Positions 1 through 5,864 of a stretch of DNA of 5,864 nucleotides are shown piece by piece. Within the stretch, counting starts at the first letter, position 1, and each line of letters opens with the position of its first letter. Under the pieces are notes generated by a model. The model saw only the letters and a program-made list of their open reading frames with translations, was not told the origin of the DNA and searched no databases. Source of the DNA: Alphaproteobacteria bacterium (GTDB taxonomy: Bacteria > Pseudomonadota > Alphaproteobacteria > Micavibrionales > Micavibrionaceae); contig DAOWDF010000142.1 in NCBI GenBank assembly GCA_030639165.1, positions 1 to 5,864 on the forward strand. Reading direction: 5' to 3'. Both the position numbers and the translations under genes were made by a program.

Positions 1-48
1 GATGATGATAAACCAAAGAGAACATATAACAAGAGGGAGACTGCATAA
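1..48 (+). CDS. rpsF: 30S ribosomal protein S6 (bS6), 3' end only
   Basis: Frame 1 is open from the first base and reads DDDKPKRTYNKRETA before a TAA stop at 46-48. This is a charged, low-complexity tail of the kind that extends S6 in many alphaproteobacteria. The conserved S6 domain lies outside the window, so identification rests on the tail and on position directly ahead of rpsR, the near-universal rpsF-rpsR order. The stop overlaps the rpsR start by one base (TAATG), which implies translational coupling. S6 and S18 bind each other on the small-subunit platform, so coupled synthesis makes sense. The GAGGGAG ribosome binding site for rpsR (33-39) lies inside this coding end. Confidence 0.82.
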   Translation, partial: DDDKPKRTYNKRETA

Positions 49-332
49 TGTCTGCTACTGATGCTCCAACTGTAAAACGCCCGTTTTTCCGTCGTAAAAA
101 GACATGTCCATTTACTGGCCCTAACGCGCCGGTAATTGACTGGAAGGACACACGTCTATTAGGCCGTTACATTTCCGAACGTGGGAAAATTATCCCAAGT
201 CGTATCACAGCAGTATCTCAAAAGAAACAACGCGAGCTAGCAAAAGCTATTAAACGCGCTCGTTTCATGGGTCTATTGCCTTATCTAGAACAAGGAAGCG
301 AACAGCGCTCACAAAGCAGCAATCGTCGCTAA
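48..332 (+). CDS. rpsR: 30S ribosomal protein S18 (bS18)
   Basis: This gene encodes the small-subunit protein that pairs with S6 on the 30S platform and binds 16S rRNA. The 94-residue product shows the S18 hallmarks in order: a basic N-terminal stretch RRKKTCPFTG (residues 15-24), IDWKD, GKIIPSRIT in the middle, and the basic helix RELAKAIKRARFMGLLPY (about 62-79). The single Cys in KTCPF, as in E. coli S18, argues against a four-cysteine zinc-binding form. Typical S18 is 75-85 residues; the extra length is a Ser/Gln/Arg-rich C-terminal tail ending SSNRR plus a short N-terminal leader. The start is supported by GAGGGAG at 33-39 and by the one-base overlap with the rpsF stop. It is followed 24 nt later by rplI and is surely in the same operon. 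Confidence 0.97.
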   Translation: MSATDAPTVKRPFFRRKKTCPFTGPNAPVIDWKDTRLLGRYISERGKIIPSRITAVSQKKQRELAKAIKRARFMGLLPYLEQGSEQRSQSSNRR

Positions 333-356
333 TTTAAGTATTTTAGGAGAAAGATA

Positions 357-962
357 ATGTCATCTATACAAGTCATATTGCTGGAGCGTGTTGAAAAGCT
401 CGGCAAAATTGGTGAAGTCGTAAGTGTTAAGCCGGGTTTTGCTCGTAACTTCCTTTTACCACAAAAGAAAGCTTTACGTGCAAGTAAGGCAAATATTGCG
501 TATTTCGAAGCTCAGAAGAAATCTATCGAAGCTACTAGTGCTACCAAGCAAAAAGAAGCTGAGAAGCTAGTTAAAAAGCTTGAAGGAATTAAAGCTCCAC
601 TAATCAGGCAGGCTTCTGAAGCCGGTCAGCTTTTTGGTTCTGTTAACTCTCGTGATATAGCAGCCATCATTTCCGAGATATCTAAGGAAGAAATCACAAG
701 AAATATGGTTCGTTTGAACGACAATATTAAAACAATCGGCTTATTCGTTGTTGAAGTAGTACTTCACCCTGAAGTTAAAGTTGAATTAACAGTTAATATT
801 GCTCGCTCACCTGAGGAAGCTAAAATGCAAGCAGATACAGGCCGCGCTTTGATTGCTGATAACAATCAATATGAAGAAGAGCCTGTTGCAAGTGAAGAAG
901 TTGAAGCTGAAACTGAAGCTGAAACAGCGTCAGATTCATCTGATAGCGAGTCCGAGGAATAA
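357..962 (+). CDS. rplI: 50S ribosomal protein L9 (bL9) with long acidic tail
   Basis: L9 is a large-subunit protein that binds 23S rRNA near the L1 stalk and helps maintain reading frame. The N-terminal RNA-binding domain is clear: MSSIQVILLE, then GKIGEVVSVKPGFARNFLLP (16-35). A Lys/Ala/Glu-rich connecting helix follows (about 41-78), then the C-terminal domain with GQLFGSVNSRDIA (90-102) and VVEVVLHPEV (131-140). The protein is 201 residues against about 149 in E. coli; the surplus is a tail (about 165-201) dominated by Glu, Ser and Ala. Longer L9 proteins with acidic tails are common in alphaproteobacteria. The start is well supported by AGGAGA at 345-350, six bases before the ATG. It is the last gene of the ribosomal operon, closed by the hairpin terminator at 996-1033. 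Confidence 0.97.
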   Translation: MSSIQVILLERVEKLGKIGEVVSVKPGFARNFLLPQKKALRASKANIAYFEAQKKSIEATSATKQKEAEKLVKKLEGIKAPLIRQASEAGQLFGSVNSRDIAAIISEISKEEITRNMVRLNDNIKTIGLFVVEVVLHPEVKVELTVNIARSPEEAKMQADTGRALIADNNQYEEEPVASEEVEAETEAETASDSSDSESEE

Positions 963-995
963 TATCCCCGATATTCACATTATAAAATAATTAAG

Positions 996-1033
996 AGCTA
1001 GCAAGTGCGTCATGTATTTGCTAGTTTTTCTTT
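996..1033 (+). terminator. Rho-independent terminator after rplI
   Basis: Bases 996-1008 (agctagcaagtgc) pair along their whole length with 1014-1026 (gtatttgctagtt) as a 13-bp stem with three G-U pairs and a five-base loop (gtcat). The core ctagcaa/ttgctag is perfect. The 3' arm runs into a T-rich tract, TTTCTTT (1027-1033). This is a textbook intrinsic terminator for the rpsF-rpsR-rplI operon. Its tail ends exactly one base before the apparent dnaB ATG at 1034, leaving no room for a conventional ribosome binding site. Confidence 0.85.
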
Positions 1034-2548
1034 ATGAATAATAATGTAGTTTTAGAACAATTTGCGGGTGCGGATCATAATTCATCACCCCACATGGAAA
1101 GTAATCAATCCGATAGCCCACATTATCGTGTGTTGCCGCATAATGCCGAGGCTGAGCAAGGTTTGCTTGGGGCGGTTCTGGTGGATAATCGTGCTTATGA
1201 GAAAATCGGTGATTTGCTAAGGCCGGAGCATTTTTTTATGCCTGTGCATCAGCGTATATTTACTGCAATAAGCCAGTTCATTGATCGCGGTCAAACTGCA
1301 TCTCCAGTAACTCTGAAAAGCTATTTTGAAAAAGATGAGGATCTGGCGGAACTAGGCGGAGGAGCTTATTTAGCTGATCTAGCTGGCTCTATCATCAGCG
1401 TTATCAATGCGCGTGATTACGCCCAAACAGTTTATGAGCTATATCTACGCCGTGAGCTGGTTGGTCTTGGCGAGGATATGGTTAATGAGGCTCATGATCA
1501 TAAGCTTGAAAGTGAAGCAATGGACACGGTTGAAATGGCCGAGTCACGGCTTTTTTCATTGGCAGAAAGCGGTGATAGTAGTGGTGGTTTTACTTCCTTG
1601 CGTGATTCGGTATTGGTTTCTATTGAAGTTGCAGAAAATGCATTCAAGACAAAAGGACATGTGACAGGTAAAACAACAGGCTTGCGCGATATGGATAAAC
1701 AGCTTGGGGGCTTACACCCTTCTGATTTGCTAATTCTTGCGGGAAGACCTTCTATGGGTAAAACCGCACTGGCCACTAATATTGCATATAATTCAGCCAA
1801 AGCTTACGCGCAAAGCGGCGGTAAAGAAGGCGCACGCGTTGGTTTCTTCTCGCTTGAGATGTCATCTGATCAGCTAGCATCCCGTATATTATCTGACTGT
1901 GCAAATATTTCTGGGCACGCTATTAAACAAGGCGATATAAGTCAGGATGATTTCCAGAAGTTTGTTAAGGCTAGCCAAGAACTTTCACAAGTGCCGCTTC
2001 ATATTGACGATACGCCAGCTCTTAGTATTGGTGCAGTGCGCACAAGAGCGAGGCGCTTGAAGCGTCAGCATGGGCTAGATTTTCTTATTATCGATTATTT
2101 ACAGCTTTTACGTGGGACAGGTTCACGTCAAAGTGAGACAAATCGTGTGCAGGAAGTATCAGAAATTACGCGTGGTTTAAAGGCCATTGCTAAAGAGCTT
2201 AATATCCCTGTTATGGCTCTATCCCAGCTATCGCGTGCGGTTGAGCAACGTGAAGATAAACGCCCGATGCTATCAGACTTGCGTGAATCAGGTTCTATTG
2301 AGCAAGATGCTGATATTGTTATGTTTGTTTATCGCGAGGAATATTACCTTCACCGCGCGGAGCCTGATATTGGTAGTGAGAAACATATGCAATGGCAGGA
2401 GCAGTGTGAAAGAGCGTTAAATATTGGCGAATGTATTATCGCTAAAGCTCGTCACGGCCCCATCGGAACAGTGAAAATGCATTTTGATGGTCATGTCACA
2501 AGGTTTAGTGATCTTGATGAGGTTCATGATACAGGCAATAGCTATTAG
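1034..2548 (+). CDS. dnaB: Replicative DNA helicase DnaB
   Basis: DnaB is the hexameric 5'-3' helicase that unwinds DNA at the replication fork and recruits primase. The N-terminal domain opens with YRVLPHNAEAEQGLLGAVL (31-49), the usual DnaB beginning. The RecA-like ATPase domain has Walker A GRPSMGKT (237-244), Walker B LIIDYLQLL (D354), the SDLRESGSIEQDAD motif (414-427) and the KARHGPIGT segment (470-479), whose K471 and R473 match the trans-acting basic residues of the family. The length of 504 residues is normal, and no intein interrupts the ATPase motifs. The start is uncertain: ATG 1034 directly abuts the terminator tail and has no Shine-Dalgarno sequence. The next in-frame ATG, at 1094 (residue 21), also lacks one but still precedes the conserved domain. 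Residues 1-30 look unconserved. It probably shares a transcript with alr. Confidence 0.96.
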   Translation: MNNNVVLEQFAGADHNSSPHMESNQSDSPHYRVLPHNAEAEQGLLGAVLVDNRAYEKIGDLLRPEHFFMPVHQRIFTAISQFIDRGQTASPVTLKSYFEKDEDLAELGGGAYLADLAGSIISVINARDYAQTVYELYLRRELVGLGEDMVNEAHDHKLESEAMDTVEMAESRLFSLAESGDSSGGFTSLRDSVLVSIEVAENAFKTKGHVTGKTTGLRDMDKQLGGLHPSDLLILAGRPSMGKTALATNIAYNSAKAYAQSGGKEGARVGFFSLEMSSDQLASRILSDCANISGHAIKQGDISQDDFQKFVKASQELSQVPLHIDDTPALSIGAVRTRARRLKRQHGLDFLIIDYLQLLRGTGSRQSETNRVQEVSEITRGLKAIAKELNIPVMALSQLSRAVEQREDKRPMLSDLRESGSIEQDADIVMFVYREEYYLHRAEPDIGSEKHMQWQEQCERALNIGECIIAKARHGPIGTVKMHFDGHVTRFSDLDEVHDTGNSY

Positions 2549-2553
2549 GGGTG
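2547..2553 (+). promoter_or_regulatory. Ribosome binding site of alr, overlapping the dnaB stop
   Basis: AGGGGTG lies 4-10 bases ahead of the alr ATG (2558) and shares two bases with the TAG stop of dnaB. It fixes the alr start and suggests that ribosomes ending dnaB can pass on to alr. Confidence 0.6.
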
Positions 2554-2557
2554 TATT

Positions 2558-3616
2558 ATGGCTCTTAGTGGTGAACTTACAATTAACCTTGGCGCGATTG
2601 CACAAAACTATCAAACAATTGATAATATAAGCGCTAACTCTTGCGAGACTGCTGTTTGTGTAAAGGCCGATGCCTATGGGCTAGGAATTATTCATGTCGC
2701 GCCAGCTTTATACAGGGCAGGAGCTCAGCGTTTCTTTGTTGCTAATTTGGATGAAGGAATAGAGCTTCGGGGTATTATTTCAAGTGCCAATATTTATATA
2801 CTTAACGGATTTTATAACCCTGAGCGTTATGCTTATCGTGAGTATAACTTAATACCAGTTCTTAATTCTTTATCTGAGATTGCATCATATAAGGCATTTG
2901 CATATGAAGCCGATACAAAGTTACCTGCAATCATTCATTTTGATACCGGCATGAACCGTCTTGGTTTACCCTCTTATGAAGCAGAAATATTATGCGCTGA
3001 TAAATCATTGATTGATGGGATAGACCTCCAATATATTATGAGCCATTTTTCTTCAAGTGAGGAAAAAGATAGCCCCCTAAACGCACAGCAATATCAGATT
3101 TTTTCTAAAATCAGAAAGCATTTTAAAAGCGTTAAAGCCTCACTATGCAATTCTGGAGGGGTATTGCTATCACCAGATTATCACATGGATTTAACGCGGA
3201 TTGGAATTGCTCTTTATAATGATAACGTGGTTTCTTTAGGTGCGCCTGTCTTGCAAATTAAGAGCGTTAAAAAGGGCGAGGCGGCTGGCTATAACGGAAC
3301 TTATATTTTTGAAAAAGATACAAACATAGCCACTATTGCAATTGGTTATGCTGATGGTATCTTGCGCTCACTTGAAAATGGAGGAGCCCTATATTGGAAT
3401 GGCTATAGACTGCCTATTCGAGGTCGTGTTTCTATGGATTTGGTGATTTGTGATCTATCAGAAGTGCCAGAGGAAGGTTATCCAGATATTGGAGATGTTG
3501 TTGAAATTATTGGCAAAAATCAATCAGTAGATGATTTGGCCAAGAGTGCTGGTACTATATCATATGAAATACTCACCAGTCTTGGCTCGCGCTATAAAAG
3601 GTCATATATTAGTTAG
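2558..3616 (+). CDS. alr: Alanine racemase (PLP-dependent)
   Basis: This cytoplasmic enzyme interconverts L- and D-alanine, supplying D-Ala for peptidoglycan through D-Ala-D-Ala ligase. The fold-type III PLP barrel is evident: VKADAYGLG carries the PLP lysine K36. MNRLGL (R134), the NSGG loop (198-201), AGYNGTY with the likely second catalytic base Y245, IGYADG (262-267) and VSMDL (M293, D294) of the C-terminal domain all follow in the expected order. At 352 residues it is full length and apparently active. The start is set by AGGGG at 2547-2551. It begins 9 nt after dnaB, a common alphaproteobacterial arrangement. Its last 15 bases overlap the end of the opposing dipeptidase gene, so no separate terminator for alr is visible between them. 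The Alr and DadX variants cannot be told apart here; the housekeeping context favours Alr. Confidence 0.96.
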   Translation: MALSGELTINLGAIAQNYQTIDNISANSCETAVCVKADAYGLGIIHVAPALYRAGAQRFFVANLDEGIELRGIISSANIYILNGFYNPERYAYREYNLIPVLNSLSEIASYKAFAYEADTKLPAIIHFDTGMNRLGLPSYEAEILCADKSLIDGIDLQYIMSHFSSSEEKDSPLNAQQYQIFSKIRKHFKSVKASLCNSGGVLLSPDYHMDLTRIGIALYNDNVVSLGAPVLQIKSVKKGEAAGYNGTYIFEKDTNIATIAIGYADGILRSLENGGALYWNGYRLPIRGRVSMDLVICDLSEVPEEGYPDIGDVVEIIGKNQSVDDLAKSAGTISYEILTSLGSRYKRSYIS

Positions 3617-4270
3617 GCGCATATGCTCTGGCAACTCTGCGTCTGATAACGGCTCATATTGATTATAAATATCTGCTGGCAACCTAAAATCCCACCATTC
3701 TTCGGACAGCGCTATAAGATCAATATTTAGCAACTGAGCCGCTCCTTCCATGCAATCATCTAAAATCTTGCGGTTATTAACTATATTTTGCTTGTGTGCA
3801 TATTCACGGTGCGCAGGGTTATGCTCAGCAGTTGGGTCTTCGGCGAGATAGTCAAAGGCGCATCCCATATCGATAAGCTTTCCTTTGCTATCCTCTAGGC
3901 CAATATCAATTGCCATTCCTCGCGGATGTCCTCCAGTTCCAGCAGGTGAGAGCAAGCGCGGCTCTTCCAGCCAGTGCGGATTATCCTTTACGCGGCTTGT
4001 TTCCATCATCGCGCTTTGCGCCTCAATAGTGCGCAGCCCGTCATAAAGCACAAAATGCAACCCATGTTTTTCAAAGCAAATTTCTGCTGCTCTCAATGTT
4101 ATTTTAGCCAAGTCCTTGTGCAGCCAAAGCTTAGCCCCGTCACGATATATGCGCTCGCCAAACAGTAAGTTATCGCTGCTGGCATATGCCAGTTCAATGC
4201 GTAAGTTATGTGCTTCTGCATAACTATCCATACATATAAGGTCTTCGGCGCTAATAGTTTTAATCTTCAT
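3602..4270 (-). CDS. ddpX: D-alanyl-D-alanine dipeptidase, VanX/DdpX family (M15D), with altered zinc-ligand motif
   Basis: The product resembles zinc metallopeptidases that hydrolyse free D-Ala-D-Ala. VanX does this in vancomycin resistance and DdpX in dipeptide recycling. Visible landmarks in the 222-residue protein are LYDGLRT (R80, matching the substrate-binding Arg of VanX), GGHPRGMAIDI with zinc ligands H115 and D122 seven apart, an NNRKIL segment (165-170), and EEWWDFRLP near the end with catalytic Glu at E191. The family motif is EWWH, in which His is the third zinc ligand; here it is Asp (D194, codon GAT at 3689-3691). There is no signal peptide, so it should be cytoplasmic like VanX. 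The length is slightly above the usual 190-205. The ATG at 4270 has no clear ribosome binding site; M14 (4231) is an alternative. The substrate is inferred from the family. No vanHA-like partners are present, so peptidoglycan turnover is likelier than glycopeptide resistance. The gene symbol is tentative. Confidence 0.83.
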   Translation of the reverse strand: MKIKTISAEDLICMDSYAEAHNLRIELAYASSDNLLFGERIYRDGAKLWLHKDLAKITLRAAEICFEKHGLHFVLYDGLRTIEAQSAMMETSRVKDNPHWLEEPRLLSPAGTGGHPRGMAIDIGLEDSKGKLIDMGCAFDYLAEDPTAEHNPAHREYAHKQNIVNNRKILDDCMEGAAQLLNIDLIALSEEWWDFRLPADIYNQYEPLSDAELPEHMRLTNI

Positions 4271-4299
4271 GATTTATATCTGTAATAACTGCAATTTGA

Positions 4300-4329
4300 T
4301 TGTGGACGAGTATATCTATTTACTCTAAT
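4300..4329 (+). promoter_or_regulatory. Weak candidate promoter for mlaE-mlaF
   Basis: TTGTGG (4300-4305) and TCTAAT (4324-4329) are separated by 18 bases and would start transcription near 4336, about 30 bases ahead of mlaE. The -10 match is fair and the -35 is poor. A second -10-like TATAAA (4345-4350) has no convincing -35. Some forward promoter is expected here because the upstream gene runs the other way. The rest of the 4271-4366 spacer shows no other recognisable element. Confidence 0.25.
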
Positions 4330-4338
4330 ATTTGTCAC
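4309..4338 (-). promoter_or_regulatory. Candidate sigma-70 promoter for the dipeptidase gene
   Basis: On the reverse strand, GTGACA (4338-4333, five of six matches to TTGACA) is followed after 18 bases by TATACT (4314-4309, five of six matches to TATAAT). Transcription would start near 4302, giving a leader of about 30 bases before the ATG at 4270. Spacing and match quality are good, but the region is AT-rich, so chance matches are possible. Confidence 0.42.
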
Positions 4339-4366
4339 TTAAATTATAAATAGCGATTAAGAGCAA

Positions 4367-5164
4367 ATGATAACAAAATCAACCGATATATTCCTTGGGT
4401 TTTTTGCATATATAGGCGGAAGCATCATAGGTTTTATTAGAGCCACAGGCCGCCTTGCCGATTTCACAATCCGCAGCGTCAAGCATTGTTTTGCTCCACC
4501 ATTCTTCCCATCGCAGCTTTTACGTCAATTAATAGATATTGGCTATTATTCATTGCCTGTTGTTGGTATGACAACCCTTTTTACAGGAATGGTACTTGCC
4601 TTGCAGAGCCATACTGGGTTCTCCAGATTCAATGCCGAAGGTGCAATTGCTGGCGTGGTGGTATTATCAGTTACCAGAGAGCTAGCCCCTGTTCTGGCTG
4701 GCCTTATGGTTGCAGGGCGCGTAGGAGCGGCTATAGCCGCAGAAATTGCAACTATGCGGGTGACTGAGCAAATTGACGCGCTGCGCACTTTATCGGTTAA
4801 CCCATTTAAATACCTTATCGCTCCGCGCTTGATTGCTTCTACCCTTATGTTGCCAATATTAGTATTACTTGGTGATATTATCGGAATCATGGGTGGCTAT
4901 CTTGTTGCTGTTTATTCGCTAGGGTTCAGCCCCGCAAGCTTTCTATCACAGACATGGGATATTTTAGAGCAAATGGATGTTGTGTCTGGTTTATTAAAGG
5001 CGGCATGCTTTGGCTTTATTGTCGCAATTATGGGCTGTTATCATGGGTTTAATTCAGCGCGTGGCGCGCAAGGGGTGGGCGCAGCTACTACAAACGCTGT
5101 CGTATCCTCATCTATATTAATTTTGATATTCAACTATCTTCTAACACAGATATTTTTCTCATGA
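4367..5164 (+). CDS. mlaE: MlaE-family ABC transporter permease (phospholipid/lipid asymmetry)
   Basis: MlaE is the inner-membrane permease of the Mla system, which moves phospholipids between the inner and outer membranes. The 265-residue protein matches the family length of about 260. It has an amphipathic N-terminal part, then hydrophobic segments at about 62-80, 95-118, 150-183, 207-227 and 245-264. The most conserved family stretch is plain: ELAPVLAGLMVAGRVGAA (105-122), AAEIATM (124-130) and EQIDAL (134-139), a cytoplasmic coupling region; GVGAATTNAV (236-245) is a second hallmark. The ATG has only a weak AAGAG (4359-4363) very close upstream. The stop overlaps the mlaF start (ATGA), so the two are translationally coupled. 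MlaE and MlaF are partners in one complex. The substrate could also be another lipid, as in TrgB/TGD1-like relatives. Confidence 0.93.
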   Translation: MITKSTDIFLGFFAYIGGSIIGFIRATGRLADFTIRSVKHCFAPPFFPSQLLRQLIDIGYYSLPVVGMTTLFTGMVLALQSHTGFSRFNAEGAIAGVVVLSVTRELAPVLAGLMVAGRVGAAIAAEIATMRVTEQIDALRTLSVNPFKYLIAPRLIASTLMLPILVLLGDIIGIMGGYLVAVYSLGFSPASFLSQTWDILEQMDVVSGLLKAACFGFIVAIMGCYHGFNSARGAQGVGAATTNAVVSSSILILIFNYLLTQIFFS

Positions 5165-5864
5165 GCATAGAGCAGACAAAAAATAAAATAGATTTACGCG
5201 GGGTTACTAAATCATTTGGTAGCAACTATGTTTTAAATGATCTCGATTTAAGCGTCCCAGAGGGTAAATCTTTGGTGGTAATTGGCGGGTCGGGCACGGG
5301 TAAATCCGTTATGATTAAATGTATCTTAGGGCTGTTGGAACCGGATTCGGGATCTATTTTAATTGACGGTAAAGAAAGCGTTGGTAGAAACCTTAAGGTT
5401 CGTTCCGAGTTTATGCGTAAATTTGGTATGTTATTTCAAGGAGCAGCCTTATTTGATTCCCTTAAGATATGGGAGAATGTAGCATTTGGTCTTATTCACG
5501 GGCACGGCATGAACAAGGCTAAAGCCAAGGGAATTGCTATCGAAAAAATTATAGCCGTAGGGCTTGATCCTAAGGTTACTAATTTATATCCTGCCGAGAT
5601 TTCTGGAGGTATGCAAAAACGCGTTGGCTTAGCGCGAGCTGTTGCTATTTCTCCAGAGATTATATTCTTTGATGAGCCAACAACTGGTCTTGATCCGATT
5701 ATGGCAGATGTAATTAATGATTTGATTGTTGAGCAAGTTCAGGGGCTTGGCGCAACTGCTCTATCTATTACTCACGATATGGGCAGCGTTAGAAAAATTG
5801 CTGATTATGTGGCAATGATCTATGAAGGAAAGATTATCTGGAAGGGCAGTGTTGACGACCTCGA
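5161..5864 (+). CDS. mlaF: MlaF-family ABC transporter ATP-binding protein, 3' end cut off
   Basis: The frame opens with ATG at 5161, overlapping the mlaE stop by four bases, and stays open to the window end (234 codons plus two bases). The translation begins MSIEQTKNKIDLRGVTKSFG. Motifs in order are Walker A GGSGTGKS (42-49), Q-loop LFQGAALF with Q93, signature ISGGMQKR (147-154), Walker B IIFFDEP with D171 and catalytic E172, D-loop GLDP (176-179), and the switch histidine H205 in SITHDM. All catalytic residues are intact. The SGGMQKRV form of the signature is typical of MlaF/Ttg2A rather than of generic importers. About 20-35 residues are missing at the C terminus. It powers lipid transport through MlaE. 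No ribosome binding site is visible, fitting coupled translation. MlaD and other subunits, if present, lie beyond the window. Confidence 0.93.
   Translation, partial: MSIEQTKNKIDLRGVTKSFGSNYVLNDLDLSVPEGKSLVVIGGSGTGKSVMIKCILGLLEPDSGSILIDGKESVGRNLKVRSEFMRKFGMLFQGAALFDSLKIWENVAFGLIHGHGMNKAKAKGIAIEKIIAVGLDPKVTNLYPAEISGGMQKRVGLARAVAISPEIIFFDEPTTGLDPIMADVINDLIVEQVQGLGATALSITHDMGSVRKIADYVAMIYEGKIIWKGSVDDL

Noticed and set aside
981..990. TATAAAATAA as a -10 element for dnaB
   Set aside because: No credible -35 lies 16-19 bases upstream, and the stretch is simply AT-rich.
1498..1800. Open reading frame of 100 codons on the reverse strand inside dnaB
   Set aside because: It lies wholly within the conserved DnaB coding region, has no recognisable domain, and is explained as a shadow of the forward frame.
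1736..2470. Possible intein in DnaB, a frequent intein host
   Set aside because: Walker A, Walker B and the later motifs follow with normal spacing and no splicing-domain residues; the protein has ordinary length.
4179..4192. Perfect 14-bp palindrome ctggcatatgccag, with a 9-bp repeat gtaagttat on each side (4165-4173 and 4201-4209)
   Set aside because: It sits inside the dipeptidase coding region, encodes ordinary residues (LAYAS on the reverse strand), and is the sort of match expected by chance in this length. An operator is possible but unsupported.
4546..4890. Open reading frame of 114 codons on the reverse strand inside mlaE
   Set aside because: It is antisense to the most conserved part of MlaE and its translation is low-complexity Ile/Ala/Thr/Pro, typical of a shadow frame.
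1..5864. Mobile elements, CRISPR arrays, tRNA or rRNA genes, defence or biosynthetic systems
   Set aside because: I looked on both strands and saw none: nearly every base is accounted for by conserved housekeeping and envelope genes with short spacers.

Overview
The window is an ordinary chromosomal housekeeping segment, very probably from an alphaproteobacterium with a moderately AT-rich genome. Supporting signs are the rpsF-rpsR-rplI-dnaB-alr gene order, ribosomal proteins S18 and L9 with C-terminal extensions, a DnaB helicase whose C-terminal part resembles alphaproteobacterial versions (a KHMQWQEQ-type segment ahead of KARHGPIGT), and an Mla-type MlaE/MlaF pair close to alr. The assignment to a class is inference from memory; no species can be named.

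Layout. Positions 1-962 are the end of a ribosomal protein operon: the last 15 codons of rpsF (S6), then rpsR (S18) and rplI (L9), all forward and tightly packed. A strong intrinsic terminator (996-1033) closes it. Its U-rich tail runs right up to the apparent dnaB start. dnaB (replicative helicase) and alr (alanine racemase) follow as a likely co-transcribed forward pair with a 9-nt gap. A reverse-strand gene, 3602-4270, encodes a VanX/DdpX-type D-Ala-D-Ala dipeptidase and overlaps the end of alr by 15 bp, tail to tail. A 96-bp divergent spacer carries plausible promoters for both directions. Then comes mlaE (ABC permease), overlapping mlaF (ABC ATPase) by 4 bp; mlaF is cut by the window end after about 234 codons.

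How the genes fit together. The left half is translation (S6, S18, L9) and replication (DnaB). The right half concerns the cell envelope: Alr makes D-alanine for peptidoglycan, the convergent dipeptidase would recycle or degrade D-Ala-D-Ala, and MlaE/MlaF form the inner-membrane core of a phospholipid transporter that maintains outer-membrane lipid asymmetry.

No mobile element, CRISPR array, RNA gene, prophage or novel multi-gene system was found. The points most worth a second look are the dipeptidase's EWWD motif, where the family normally has EWWH (the His is a zinc ligand), the terminator abutting dnaB with no visible ribosome binding site, and the convergent overlap of a D-Ala producer with a D-Ala-D-Ala hydrolase.
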